Below are positions 1 to 11,459 of a stretch of 64,000 bases of DNA, one piece after another. The notes beneath the pieces are model-generated. The model ran no database searches, was not told where the DNA came from, and worked only from the letters and a program-made list of their open reading frames with translations. Source of the stretch: Paratinospora sagittata (Eukaryota; Streptophyta; Magnoliopsida; Ranunculales; Menispermaceae); assembly GCA_035771175.1 (NCBI GenBank), contig CM069592.1:39882198-39946197 (forward strand), in the 5' to 3' direction. Every line of letters starts with the position of its first letter. Position 1 is the first letter of the stretch. Both the position numbers and the translations under genes were made by a program.

Positions 1-406
1 ATATATATATATATTTATTTATTTATTTATTTATTCTTTAGGTAGAACCCTGACAAATTTATTAGATGTTTATAATAAAATGTTAGATATTATGGAAAAA
101 TAAAAAATAAAAGAGTGGAATTGAGGAAAATGAAGTTTTAAGTACTATTTGCAAAGAAATATAAAAGAACATCACATCAAAATTCTTTTCGGGTTATTTC
201 AATCAATATGATTTTCTCATTTCAATAATGCAACAATGACTTGTGGCAACGTTGGGCTTTTTTCATTGAAAACATTCTGCACGTGGAATAGATTAAATAT
301 GTACCAATTCATAGAAAGAAGATAAGGTTTAATTTCTCTTGGTCTTGATTAGGGAATCATGTTGACTTATTGTCTTCTATAAGTTTACAAGAAAATGAGT
401 TGGCAA

Positions 407-600
407 CATTTTTTTTTTTTTTTTTTTGTGGTATCGATTTTTCGACACTCGATAAGTGTCTTCTTCTTCTTTGAAGCGAGACTAATTATTTCGGATTCGA
501 AGATTTATAGGAACAATGACATCTCTTCCAACAGGGATAGACGAGAACGAGCTCGAACTCGTGATTAGTCTTTTAACCGTACCTCATATTTCGCTCTTCA
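407..600 (-). mobile_element. SINE-like relic (minus strand)
   Basis: A run of T at 412-427 reads as the poly(A) tail of a minus-strand element. Next to it the complement ends in a GATACC-type 3' motif, as in the better SINEs in this window. The plus strand then shows a reverse-complement tRNA B-box-like segment (gctcgaactcgtg, near 550). No target-site duplication could be found and the head end is not fixed, so the borders are approximate. Confidence 0.4.
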
Positions 601-1382
601 AACTAGTGAACCAATCATTGGTACCGACAATTCTTTTTCTCATCACAACCACTATTTCTTTCATTCTTTCTTTCTTTTTAATTTTTTTTTTCTATGTAGA
701 CGAGTGATTAGTACTTTTTCAATCTCCTAATTAAATTACCAAAATCTTCAAATAATGTTATAATAATAATAATAACTCTATTGATTTTTCTTTGTATTAT
801 GCTATAGTACTGGTGCAAATAATTGTACCAGTACAATTATTATTTATTTTCAATTGGAATGCATTTTCAATTGCATCACTTAGTTAATTATTTATTTTTA
901 ATAATATCCATTTTGAAATCAACTAATCTTGAAGTTTGTCGTCCACATCACCCTTACTACTCATCCAATTATATTTTAAACATATTATTACCGAGTGTAA
1001 TCTTAACATTTATTAATTACGCATAGAATAATATTAGCTATCTGTGCATAACCAAGAAAAACAAAATATATACGAGCATTTGTATATGTTATATTAAATC
1101 TTGGGGCCAAATGAAATTGAATTATATATATATATACTCACCTTTTACTTTTTCAGACCCTTTGGTTGGTACAAGTTGCCTATTAATTAATTCCCGCCAG
1201 CTAGCTTATTTGTTTACTATTCAACTAAAGTAGCTCTAAATTTTCTTTTTGTATATATCTTTCTCAATTTTTAACTTGCATACACACCTCGTCAACACTT
1301 TTTTTTTTGTTATATTCAACTTACCTAACCAATATTCTTTTTTGTATAAAGAAGTCTTCCTATTGACATCATATATGGTGAC

Positions 1383-1591
1383 TTAACTAACGAGGGTTGG
1401 CTTATGTGGAAATGGCCCTAGTCGCTTAAAAAAAATGTCTTGATTTTGAATATTTGTAGATATAGAAAACCCCATTAAGAGAGATTTTCGTTTAGACGAC
1501 CGACCGTAACCTCGAGTCCAAGTGGATTAGTCTTGTCGTGAAGCGGAAGGAAGAGACCACCTGAGCACCAGAATTTTGATAACAAGAAAAA
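1383..1591 (+). mobile_element. SINE (plus strand) with imperfect target-site duplication
   Basis: About 209 bp, with a tRNA-like head and an A-rich 3' end. It is flanked by a 12-bp direct repeat, atatatggtgac at 1371-1382 and atatatagtgac at 1592-1603, with one mismatch. A related copy lies at about 30210-30416: both share the phrase ttttgaatatttgtagat, the same middle, and the 3' phrase around CACCTGaGCACC. The match over the whole length and the near-perfect flanking repeat support a retroposed SINE rather than chance. Confidence 0.6.
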
Positions 1592-1776
1592 ATATATAGT
1601 GACGCTAAAATCATATATAAATAAAAATTGTAACCACATTGGTATATATACATCTTTGCCAAATACTCAATACATTGGATTATATATATAGGTGTGGACA
1701 ACATGGGATTTGGAATAGTGATCGTTCTAATGTGCTAACACTAAAATCAACAGCATGCCAAGAACGTCCTAGTGAG

Positions 1777-2296
1777 GGGTGTTAGTAGTTTGACCAAAAT
1801 TATAAAATCGAACTGAATTGATGCATTTGACTTAGTTTGATTCAGTTTTTTACATGTTTTGTTTACGTTGTGGGTTGAGAATTTAAAAATTATATCAAAC
1901 TGGGACGTCAATGGTTTAACTAAAACAACGAAATCGAACTGAACCGTTGCATTCAATTTTATTTGGTTTTTCACATATTCGGTTTGTGTTGTGAGTTGAA
2001 AATTTGAAAATCGTACTAACCCGAAATGAACCGATCAAAGTTAATTTATAATAAATATATTGATATGTTCTTGTTATATGATTAGAAATATAGTTTTTGT
2101 TTGTAAAATTGTAAGATTTTGTTATATTATCATAAATACATATTCTTTAAATTTAAAATAAATATTGCAACAGTTTAAAAGGTTAAAACCAATTAACCAA
2201 AAATGAACCAAACTAACTTCCTTTGGTTCCATTTAATTTGAGTTGGACAAGAGGTTGGTTCAATTTCGATTTTAGTTTAAGCTGATGACATCCCCA
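1777..2296. mobile_element. Diverged hAT-like non-autonomous element with internal duplication
   Basis: The left end reads ggggtgtt and the right end reads acatcccc, its approximate reverse complement. The interior is full of the aatcgaactgaa / gaaccaaac phrasing typical of a widespread plant hAT-type non-autonomous family. Inside, a unit of roughly 126 bp occurs twice in tandem (about 1795-1903 and 1921-2020) with many differences. No 8-bp target duplication could be confirmed, so the assignment is tentative. Confidence 0.4.
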
Positions 2297-4080
2297 ATCC
2301 CAATTATATCATTTAGCGTGAGAGAGACAACATAGACCCCATCACACCCTGCAATTATTAAGGATCTGATTGAAGGTGGGATTAATATCTATTGTAGAGT
2401 CGCGTGGAAATAATCAAAATTGACACGAGGTGGCAATGCAATGATATACACGCGAGCCCCATGACTATTGGATTGGCAGGAGTCATAACGTATTTTAATG
2501 TAATTTTTTTTTAATACATCAATAAAAAATATATTTTCAAACACATTATAACACTAGATAAGGTAAACAAATCACTTTAAATTTAAAAAAAAATAAATTA
2601 AGTCAAAATAAAATAAAATAAACAATTAATAAAAATAAAAAAATAAACAAAGTGAATTTAAATTAACTTAAACGAAAATAAAGCAAAAAAGTAAAGAAAA
2701 GAAAACAATAAATAATAAGTAAAAAGCGAAAGAAATGGATAAAGAAAGAAGAGATACTAGAAAAAAAAAAAAACCTTACAGAACTTTAAATTTTTGAGCA
2801 ATATCACCTTATCCAAGGCTTGAATGAGCAATTAAAAATAAATCTAATTTAAAAAATAAAAATAAAAATGAGAATAAAAATGAAATGAGATCGTTTGGGT
2901 GCCCCTTTATATAGTTTATATGTTTCTAAAATAACTAATTTTTTACATATAATTCAAGATTTTATTCTCTCCAAATACTCCATTAGATCAACTTCAATTA
3001 AGCACAAAATATTTTTTAAAAATAAAACCATAATCATTTGGTGAGAATTTTTTTATTTTTTCTAAATTTAATTTATTGATCATCTTAAAATATGAAACAT
3101 TCTTCTTTTTACTGCAACTGAGGTGAGAATGATTCCATATGGTTTCAGAATTCTTTATTTAATACATTAGATTTTATCTTCAACCTGAAAAATACTTTTA
3201 TAAAAAATCAAGTAAAACATCAATATATATTATATAAAAATAAATTACTTTAAACAATTGTCTAATGTTTCTAAAATAATATTTAGGACCTTTAAAAATT
3301 ATTTTCAACTCTCAAAAAAATAATAAAAAAATTAATAAACTAATTTTTAATGAACCCAAAGTAAAAAAATGTGACAAAATATAATTTTTTAAAAATATAT
3401 TTCCAAAATAGCTTAAAATACTTAAAAATGATTTAAAAACTAAAAAATGCAATCTAAAAAGATTTTTATTATTTTATTTTATTTTTTAACCTAAAAATAT
3501 TAAAAATTAAGGTAAAAATATATAAAATTGTGACTTCATCATATTTATACAACTCGATGTGATCCTTGTGATCAAGGAAGGCGGGGTGAACGCGGGGTGC
3601 TATACAAGATCTTGAGTTGACATCCCATATTAGTTTAGCACCTATATTATTTTTATTTCTAATAACATAGCGATATTTAAAGTTTGACTTCGACTCCCTA
3701 CTAAAGTCAAGTAGAACAATTGATAATAAGGTGTTAAGGTTTAACAATTGAACGAAGGAAAGACGGGGTCTCAATTTTTAAGTTTGAGTATGTTCTCACA
3801 TTAATTCGTTCATTTAAAGAGGGATATCTAATAACCTAAACAAATAAAAAACAAAAATAATTAATAAGTGGGTCCCACCATTGAAGTTGGCGTCCGTTAT
3901 TGCAGAGTCATCAAAACTTGTCCGACTTGCTGGTCACGTACCCATAAAGCAAATAGAAATGGGACGGCGCCAAATGAATCTCAGATGACTTGCTTCCTCC
4001 ATCTTCTTCTTCACTTTCCTTTCTTCCTTTCTTCCTTTCTTCATCTCCAAATCTCCCAAAATCTCAACACTTACTATAAC

Positions 4081-4088
4081 CTATAAAT
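4081..4088 (+). promoter_or_regulatory. TATA-like box of the first DUF3339 gene
   Basis: The sequence ctataaat lies about 85 bp before the ATG at 4170 and after a CT-rich stretch. The position and match to the plant TATA consensus make it the best core-promoter candidate. No transcript evidence is available here. Confidence 0.4.
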
Positions 4089-4169
4089 TCTTCTCTTCTT
4101 CTTCATCATTTTTTAACACACACCCACCATTGATTTTTCTCACAGTAAGCAAAGAACACGGCAGTGGTA

Positions 4170-4382
4170 ATGGCGGATTGGGGGCCAGTGTTTGTAGCAG
4201 TGGTGTTGTTCATACTCTTGACCCCTGGCTTGCTGATTCAAGTTCCGGGTCGTGGTAAATGCATTGAGTTCAGCAATTTTCAGACCAGTGGAGTGTCGAT
4301 TCTGGTTCATTCCGTTCTTTATTTCGCTCTTATGTGCATCTTCTTGTTAGCTGTTAAGGTTCATGTGTATGTGGATTCTTAG
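4170..4382 (+). CDS. DUF3339 family small membrane protein, copy 1
   Basis: This single-exon gene encodes a 70-residue protein of the plant-specific DUF3339 family, whose molecular function is unknown. The start used is the ATG at 4170, giving the family hallmark MADWGPV at the N-terminus; the open frame extends two codons upstream without another ATG. Visible features are a first hydrophobic helix (about residues 7-27), the conserved PGLLIQVPG turn, a short polar stretch with the FSNFQTSG motif, and a second helix (about 43-65) ending in VHVYV. It is the outermost plus-strand member of a five-gene array. The family call is confident from sequence alone; location in a membrane is inferred from the two helices. 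Confidence 0.9.
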   Translation: MADWGPVFVAVVLFILLTPGLLIQVPGRGKCIEFSNFQTSGVSILVHSVLYFALMCIFLLAVKVHVYVDS

Positions 4383-6766
4383 AAAAGCACCAATGTGAGA
4401 TATGTAGTGTACTGGGATTGCTTTGTTCATGTCATTAGATTATGGGTTTTATCAATGTTTTTGTGTTTGTTATGTACTGGGTTTTTTGTTGAATTTCTGT
4501 TTTTTTTTTGTATGATTGGTAATTGTAATTTAGTAATAATAGTTGTTGTTAGTAATATTTTTGATTTTGTTTGTGGTGTTGTTTCTTTGAGATTATGGGT
4601 AAATTGTCAAACTGGAAATTTAGGAAGTACTGAAATGTGATTTTTTTTTTCCTAATTTGTTTTCTTGATTGGGCACAAGCAGACTGTTATAAAATTATAA
4701 AAAAAATTGGTGGAGAGTGCATTTGGGGAGCACAGAGCAACTTTCCAATTGCTTTTGATTTTTTTTTTTTTTTTTTGGGTTTTATGGTGATTTGTGGACT
4801 AATGAAGTAAGAATTGCCATTGAATACCAAAATCTGTTAATTCCTTTTTCTCCTTAAGATACATTGCTTAATCTCTTAGTAAAGCATCTAAGCTTAGAAT
4901 TTTATTGGGGATGTTGCTTAGAATTACCTCCTTAAGGCCTGAATGGATAGGGATTAAAAGTGTTGCAAGGTTGAAACTCTGGAGAAAGTGTGGTTGAGGA
5001 GCAATGTTGTCATAATTGTGAACCAGAATTAAATCATTTCGAAACTTGATGAAACGCATTCTGATTCGAATCTGTGAATCATAAGACTCACAATACAAAT
5101 CTCAATCATATATTTTTAGATGTTAAGTACCGTTAGAGTTATAAAGACATTACTATTTTTAGCTAGACTGATTCACTTATAATTCACAGGAATAGCAATT
5201 CAAGAACCGGATTCAAAATCGTTTTGGGGTGAATTTTGAAATTGTATATCATATTATTCACTGTTTTAGATTGCAATTCTAACAACTGCTTTGAGGAGAT
5301 TTAGAATCCTTGCTGTTTTGACTATATCAGTTCAGTTCAGTTTATGCACATTCCTTCTATGTGAGATGAGATATATATTTAGCTGTGAGAGTCCAAGGAG
5401 AGCACTGATTTTACTTATTTTAATATTCAAAAACACCAAAATATTGGATTTGTGGCCTTGATATTATGCTTGAATTTCGGTCTTGCAAAAAATTGAACAA
5501 AAAAAGCTAATGTCATAGGTTCTTATCTCCCATCACATGCTCATACAAAACTGCATAAATAAGAAGAAGTGTTGTATTTTATAACAGAAGAACTTTCATA
5601 GGGAAGACAGAATTTATTACATATTGCCAATGATTATCTTACAATGAGAGAAACATAACACAAGAGTTCAGTAGTTCAATGGTTCATGGCATGGTGGAAC
5701 TGGAACCTTAAAGTTGCCTTGGGCTACTAGTCCACCACCCTCTTTGAAGCCGTTGGTATTTTTGTCATGTTTATAATGTAGTTTTTTGTTATCATCTCTA
5801 TTCTTTTTTTTGTTTTTTTTCCTTTTCCTTCTATAATGATAGGTGAGATTATGGTAGATGAGACTTAAGATGACAATTTTACTTGTTGGAAGTGCAGATC
5901 TATATCCATCAGATAATTTTTTTGCTTATTGAATAGTCTAGGTCCATAAGACACTGATCATGTCAAACACCTAGACAACATGGGTCTCGCCTCTAAAGAT
6001 CTCTAACATAAAAAATAAACTGGTTGGATGGCGGCTTAGAATCTTACATTTCTTTTGTAACTTCTAATGTCATTATGTACAAAGTCTTAAGAAAGGTTAT
6101 AGCTAAGATTAGGGGTTACTCTAGAAAGCTGCAACTCTAAAATAATTCCATCGGCTCAAAACTCTTTTTTTTTTAATTGAAATCACAGAGGTGTTAATAG
6201 CTCCTATCCCCTTTGTTTTTCATAGCCTAGGGAGAAATTCACGTGAAATCAGATTCTTATATACATGAATATTAATTTGGCCAATTTTCTTTAATTCCTT
6301 GAGTGATTGACTAGGTTACTCCAAGATGGAGTTGATGGGATTGCTTCCTCTTCAAAACTGTCTCACTTAGAAAGAAGAGAAATCCCTAACTGCCACTGCC
6401 CTTAAAGTCTTAGATTATAAACATAATTCTTCACTTATGGGTTTGGATTCTGAATCTGCTATCATTCCAGGACACAAACTAATTGTGAAAAATCTACAAT
6501 TAATATAGTAGTCATCTAGATCTTCTGGGCCTTCTTGCTTCTAAGCACCCACATCACAAGTATGACTGGCTGGCCTCACAACCTCATGACTCAAGAGTAC
6601 ACCAAGCATAGTGTCTCTAGAAGCAGTTTTAGATTGCTCTCTTAGATTAAACTACAAATACTTGAATAACAAAACTTTGAAGTAATATGCTCTTTCTAGT
6701 ACAGGAAAGAATTAAAAGAAAAAAAGCGCCGCAGCTTCACCTATCTCTACAAAACATATATCCAAT
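4383..6766. other. Intergenic region between convergent DUF3339 copies 1 and 2
   Basis: The region holds the 3' sides of two converging genes. It contains T-rich stretches just after the first gene, which fit a 3' untranslated region, and otherwise unremarkable AT-rich sequence. I see no further coding frame, RNA gene or clear transposon. Confidence 0.5.
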
Positions 6767-6973
6767 CTAAACGTAAAGATGGACGCGTAAAACAACAAGG
6801 AACAGCAACATAAGCAAACCATAGAGAACGGCGTGCATCAATATGGAAGCCATACTGGTTTTCATGTTCAGGAAATCGACTGGCCGGTGCTTCCCGGGCA
6901 TTTGAAAGATCAATCCAGGTGAGAGCAATGCAAACAAAGCCACAGCTAAAATTGGAGCTGCCCAGTCTTTCAT
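6767..6973 (-). CDS. DUF3339 family small membrane protein, copy 2
   Basis: The gene encodes 68 residues with the ATG at 6971-6973 on the minus strand. It begins MKDWAAPILAVALFALLSPG, so the family's DWGP is changed to DWAAP and the second residue is lysine; this is the most diverged of the five copies. The PG..FQMPGKHR.VDF core and the second helix ending in VHLYV are kept. It is convergent with copy 1 and divergent from copy 3, with about 2.0 kb between the two start sites. A TATA-like box lies 106-115 bp upstream. The function is unknown; the two hydrophobic helices suggest a small membrane protein. Confidence 0.88.
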   Translation of the reverse strand: MKDWAAPILAVALFALLSPGLIFQMPGKHRPVDFLNMKTSMASILMHAVLYGLLMLLFLVVLRVHLYV

Positions 6974-7078
6974 TATTGTCTCACCAGATTACAGGGGATG
7001 GAGAGGCTTCTGCAACAAGAGGAGAGCTTCAAGAAGCATGTAAAATTATATACAGGGAGTAAAGAAGAAGAACACAAT

Positions 7079-7088
7079 CTTTATAAAG
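7079..7088 (-). promoter_or_regulatory. TATA-like box of DUF3339 copy 2
   Basis: The palindromic ctttataaag lies about 110 bp upstream of the minus-strand ATG at 6973, a suitable distance for a core promoter with a short leader. Confidence 0.45.
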
Positions 7089-8741
7089 GCATTAGATGCC
7101 TGATATTGTGTGGAATTTTTGCAGTATTGGGTATTTAGAATCCAATAAAGCTACAGCATAAAGAGGAAAACAAAATAAAAAATAAAAATTGTCAACTTTT
7201 TCACTTTGTATTTTTTTAATTTTTCTTCTTTGTGGCTTATCTTGACTTGTGGAATATATGAATCAAGTTTGGATGATTTTTTGTAATATTAAGGCTTTGA
7301 GCCTCCCACCATTTGGCCACATATGACATTTTTAATTGGTCTCAACTTAGTGCTTTTCATCATAGCTGCTCCAAGTAAAGTTATATTATCTTGATAATGG
7401 TAGTTAAGAAAGAGATTGGACCCCAATCTTTTGATTTGATTAAGACCCATTTGCATAAAGATTTGGAAAATGAGCTATTAGTTGTGTTATGGGTAATAAC
7501 TTTGTTGCAATCCACCAGTCTTTGATAGAGACAGAATAACCATACTATGCTTATACACTGTAGATATAAAATCTTACATTAATTTATTTGCTCAAATTTA
7601 AACATATCCTCTTATATCTGAAAAAAAAATTCATGAAAACTCCATCTCCTCTAGAGTTTTGCATAAAATGGATCAAACTATGAAAAAGAAAAAAAAAAAG
7701 TAGATTGGTCTCATTGGTTTTTGGTTAATTAAAAATTATGATCAATAACAAATTCTTGTATTTAAGCTACTGATCAATAAATTTCAATTTTAAAACTTAT
7801 TGCTATTTTTATTGTTCTTTTATATAGATAATTCATGTCTTTTAATGGTGAATTAAAGAAGTGCAAGATTTTTTTTTCTCAATTTGATATAAAATTGAGA
7901 AAGATTAAATGAAGATATATCATAAGAGTAAGCTAAAAAATAATAAACTAAACATCAAGTTGAGAAATATCTTTTTTTTTTTTTTTTCAAGTAGAGAATT
8001 ATCTTTGGAAAATAACAAAAAAAAAAAACGCAGATATTAATGCACCAAATATTTTTCACTAGATAACATAAAATATTAAATTATTAATACTAATTAAATA
8101 GTTTTGTTAAAACTCAGTGGCATTTTGGTGGTAAACCATCTCATTAAGGGCTAAATCACTTAACAACAACACTAGCTCGTCCAGAAGCGTCTAAAATAGA
8201 CAACAGAACAATCACTTTCTTCGGGATGGTTGATTAAAAAACATTTAGCTAAAATAGGGAGATAAAACATTTATTTACCATTTTACAGTAGTTTTGCAAC
8301 GTTAGCTGTCAATTCGACGACAATTGAAAACGCCTAATGAAAACTCATTCTGATTGGGAGTTTTTATTTTTGTAGTATGTAAAAATTATACAAATTTTAT
8401 ATAATATTGGCCTTATTTTTAAAAAAAAGGTGTTTTTACCTAAAAAAATTATTATCAAACGTAATCACAAACACAAACCAAAAATAAGAAGAAGAAAGTT
8501 TAGTCAAAACGCTTTAAATTTTTTTAAAAATTTTGTTTTAATTGTAAATGCGTAGATGTCAAATAACACTAAACTGCGTTTTGACAAAATTATTCATCAC
8601 AACTTCGCCGCTTTTCTAAACAATGTCGTTGTATTATGTTAAAAATATAAAAGAGTTTTTTAATAGAAAAATAGGAGAATTTTAAATGATAATGCCTGAG
8701 AAGCAGTTTCCCCGTTCATTGGGCGTTTTTAGACGCTAGCG

Positions 8742-8773
8742 CTTTGGCCACGTAGACGCCAATGTGGCCAAAG
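8742..8773. repeat. Perfect 10-bp inverted repeat upstream of DUF3339 copy 3
   Basis: The left arm ctttggccac (8742-8751) and right arm gtggccaaag (8764-8773) are exact reverse complements around a 12-base spacer. The pairing continues imperfectly outward by a few bases. It lies about 240 bp upstream of the ATG at 9015 and includes a CACGTA core at the end of the left arm, so a transcription-factor site is possible. The function is not shown. Confidence 0.55.
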
Positions 8774-9014
8774 TGCTGTATTTTGGCTAATAGAAAATTG
8801 GTGGCCGTATTTAAGGAAAAAAAAATTACATCAGCTGCATTTCGGCCAAGAGTCCCACTTTCTTCCTGTCTTTCCTCTGTTCTTCATATTCGATTCCAAA
8901 CTTGCAAAACCCACCAATTTTTTCACATTCCTTCTTCTTTCTAAGCTTCCGGGCACCATTGAAATCTCTCTCTGAATCTCTCTGCAAATTTTCGCTTTCA
9001 AAACCCAGAAAAAA

Positions 9015-9224
9015 ATGGCGGATTGGGCACCCATTTTAATCGGCGTTGTGCTCTTCATTCTGCTCCAACCAGGGCTTCTCTTCCAGCTTCCTGGACACAC
9101 TCGTCACGTCGATTTCGGCAGCTTCAAGACCAATGGAAAGGCCATCTTTGTTCACACACTCATCTTCTTCGGCATCTTCACTATACTCATATTGGCTGTC
9201 GGCGTCCACATCTACACCGGCTAG
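9015..9224 (+). CDS. DUF3339 family small membrane protein, copy 3
   Basis: This single-exon gene encodes 69 residues starting MADWAPILIGVVLFILLQPG. It has the family's two hydrophobic helices, the LLFQLPGHTRHVDF core, and a C-terminus VGVHIYTG. The ATG at 9015 follows an A-rich leader. The stop codon TAG is immediately followed by gtaaat, and a pyrimidine-rich stretch ending in tctag lies near 9427-9436, so a short intron in the 3' untranslated region is possible but unproven. The function of the family is unknown. Confidence 0.9.
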   Translation: MADWAPILIGVVLFILLQPGLLFQLPGHTRHVDFGSFKTNGKAIFVHTLIFFGIFTILILAVGVHIYTG

Positions 9225-11114
9225 GTAAATTCATGAAAGAATCTTACTGTTTATTGTAATCATTAGAAAAAAACAAGTTCCCTTTAATGGGTGAAATGGA
9301 ACTGTTGTTTGTTCAATGTGTTCTGTTGTGAAATGGAAATCTCAGGTCTTGTTGGGCTTGTTTTGGTTTAATATTTTGTGACCCATTTGTTCATTTTAGT
9401 GTTCTTAGTTTAATTTCCAATCTATTTGCATTCTAGGTCGAATTATAGAGCTTATGGCTACTGGGTTACAGGGGAAATCCCTTTGAGGGTGACGTTTTTA
9501 GTTCTATGGTATTCTTTTTTTGTACAAGTTTTAACTCTTGGAGTGAGTGAGAGAAAGCACACTCTTCGAAGGATTGAAACTTGTGATGGGCATTCTGGTG
9601 GGCAATGGGTGCCTTGGAAACATGTCTCTGAAGTTCACATGGAGCATGTTTCCTCTTTGTTTGAATTTCATAGATAAAAATAATGTAAATGATGTACTTG
9701 TGAGTCAGTCTCTTTGATCATCCTAGAGCCTTGTGTATTATTGGATGGTTTTAGGATGATCTAAGAAACTTGGGCATGTGAGTACTGTATCCGAGTCCCT
9801 GTAGCACCATTTTAAAATTGAATTACTAATATTAATAATAACAATGACATGTGAGTACTTCATATGTTGTGTAAAAAATAAGGAGAAAATTGTAGGAGAA
9901 ATGAAAATTTTTGAGGAAAAATGGGATGATTTGCAATTTGGTCACTATGTTGGTGGACAAGGTTGATTTCATGTACTGGTTTATTCCATGTGTGTTCCTT
10001 TTCCATCACATGAACTTCTTTTCATGAAATCTTCTTGTTTTCCTTTTCTTGTATGGTTTTATTTAGTTATTATTTCAATTTTTTCTCCTTCATGGAAATT
10101 ATTGGTGAAGTATCCACTGGTGTGGAAATATTGCAAATGTTTTAAACTTGCTTTGTAGATACTAGATAGTCTTTGTCAAGTGTGAAAGCATGGGTCGGTA
10201 TGATTCTTGCTATTGGTGGGCTTGGTCTCTCAACAAGTACCGAGGATTTGGTTATTTTCCATACACTTGGAATACATGAGATAGGTGATGACCTTTAATA
10301 TATCTTCAATTTCAGCATTGAAATACACTTGAAATAAAGTGAATAAAACGTGAAGCTAAAGGAGTGGAAACTAGTTTAGCATTAAACATACTAAACTTCT
10401 CAAGTATTTTGTGGACTTATTTCTTTTGAAACAACTACAACTTCCCACCTCTTACAATACTCAATCTAAACCCTATTAGTGGACCCCACCTTAGAACTGG
10501 TCCAGAGAGTACTTATACCATACATGAATGATAAATATGCTTAAAACACGCATAATCTAATATTTGAAACAAATGCATGCTAGACTTGGTTCCATATTAA
10601 AATTGATGCAATAACCAATTTCTAATTCTAATAAATGATTTAATGACATGAATACAAAGCTTAGGTTCTTAAGTTTGTGCAAGCAGAAGTGAATAGAGGT
10701 GTAATTGTAGAGAGGGGGGTGTGTGTTTAGGGCCCACTTGACTCAACTGAGCCTGTTTCCAACTACATGTGATCGACTGATACATGAAAAATCATGTTTC
10801 CTACTCAATTAAGACGGAAGACAACTGAAAAGAAACATGACTTTGGGGCAGAGATACTTAAATTCTTTAGAGACATGATTGTTATATGTAATTGAAATGA
10901 AGGATATGATTTTGATGTTGCAGAGGAAGTTTAGAAACTGAAGATCACAACAGCGTTGGAAATTAGTATTTCTACCTTGCGAACTTTAAAACTGAAAAAA
11001 TTGGAGGTGAGCTGCATGCATCACATGGATTTTTGTGAAACTGAAATTGAAAGGGATTATCAATGAATGAAATCAAGCTTTGTAATTGAAACAACTCTCT
11101 CCATGAAGCCTTGC

Positions 11115-11145
<31 letters not shown>

Positions 11146-11246
11146 GAAAAGAAAAGACAGTACAGGTGATTCTATCAAAGATGTCTAGTTAGAAGAACTA
11201 CTTGTTGCAGTAGCATTCTTTATGAAACAAGGAAAGATAGAGAGGA
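9225..11246. other. Intergenic region between convergent DUF3339 copies 3 and 4
   Basis: This region holds the 3' regions of the two flanking genes and otherwise anonymous sequence. A possible 3'-UTR intron of copy 3 lies at about 9225-9436. An AAAAG-type microsatellite at 11115-11157 sits just beyond the end of copy 4. No other gene is supported. Confidence 0.5.
11115..11157. repeat. (AAAAG)n microsatellite
   Basis: A run of A followed by about six copies of gaaaa lies within 90 bp of the stop codon of DUF3339 copy 4, probably in its 3' untranslated region. Confidence 0.8.
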
Positions 11247-11459
11247 TCAAGAAGCGTGTATGTGAACACCAATTGCAACTACCAAAATGGTGAGAATACA
11301 GAAGTAGAGAATAGCATGAACAAGAATAGCAATCCCACTGGTACACATGTTCCCAAACTCTATCACCCTTGTTCTTGCAGGTAACTGAAACAGAAGCCCT
11401 GGCGAGAACACCACGAACAACACCACTGCTACAACGACCGGTCCCCAATCAGTTCCCAT
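11247..11459 (-). CDS. DUF3339 family small membrane protein, copy 4
   Basis: The gene encodes 70 residues with the ATG at 11457-11459 on the minus strand. It starts MGTDWGPVVVAVVLFVVFSPG, with one residue more than its siblings before DWGP, and keeps LLFQLPARTRVIEF, the TSG motif and a second helix ending VGVHIHAS. The substitution of alanine for glycine in the LPG turn (LPA) is a local oddity. It is convergent with copy 3 and divergent from copy 5. The biochemical role of the family is not known; two membrane helices are evident. Confidence 0.9.
   Translation of the reverse strand: MGTDWGPVVVAVVLFVVFSPGLLFQLPARTRVIEFGNMCTSGIAILVHAILYFCILTILVVAIGVHIHAS

Larger units (their letters stand above)
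1..4076. other. AT-rich intergenic stretch with repeat relics
   Basis: No reading frame here looks like a real gene; the open frames are short, AT-rich and carry no recognisable motif. The stretch opens with an AT/ATTT microsatellite. It holds SINE-like elements near 407-600 and 1383-1591 and a diverged hAT-like element near 1777-2296, listed separately. From about 2500 to 3500 it is almost pure A/T-rich sequence with poly-A runs. Around 3540-3780 there is a less AT-rich block that I do not recognise. Confidence 0.6.
6974..9014. other. Divergent promoter region between DUF3339 copies 2 and 3
   Basis: About 2.0 kb separate two outward-facing start codons. The middle (about 7200-8600) is AT-rich with poly-A and poly-T runs and no supported gene. 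Toward copy 3 the base composition becomes less AT-rich, and there is a strong 10-bp inverted repeat at 8742-8773, listed separately. The last 100 bp before 9015 are CT-rich, as expected for a plant 5' leader. Confidence 0.5.

Noticed and set aside
9426..9677. Open frame of 83 residues downstream of DUF3339 copy 3
   Set aside because: No recognisable motif; it lies in the likely 3' untranslated region.
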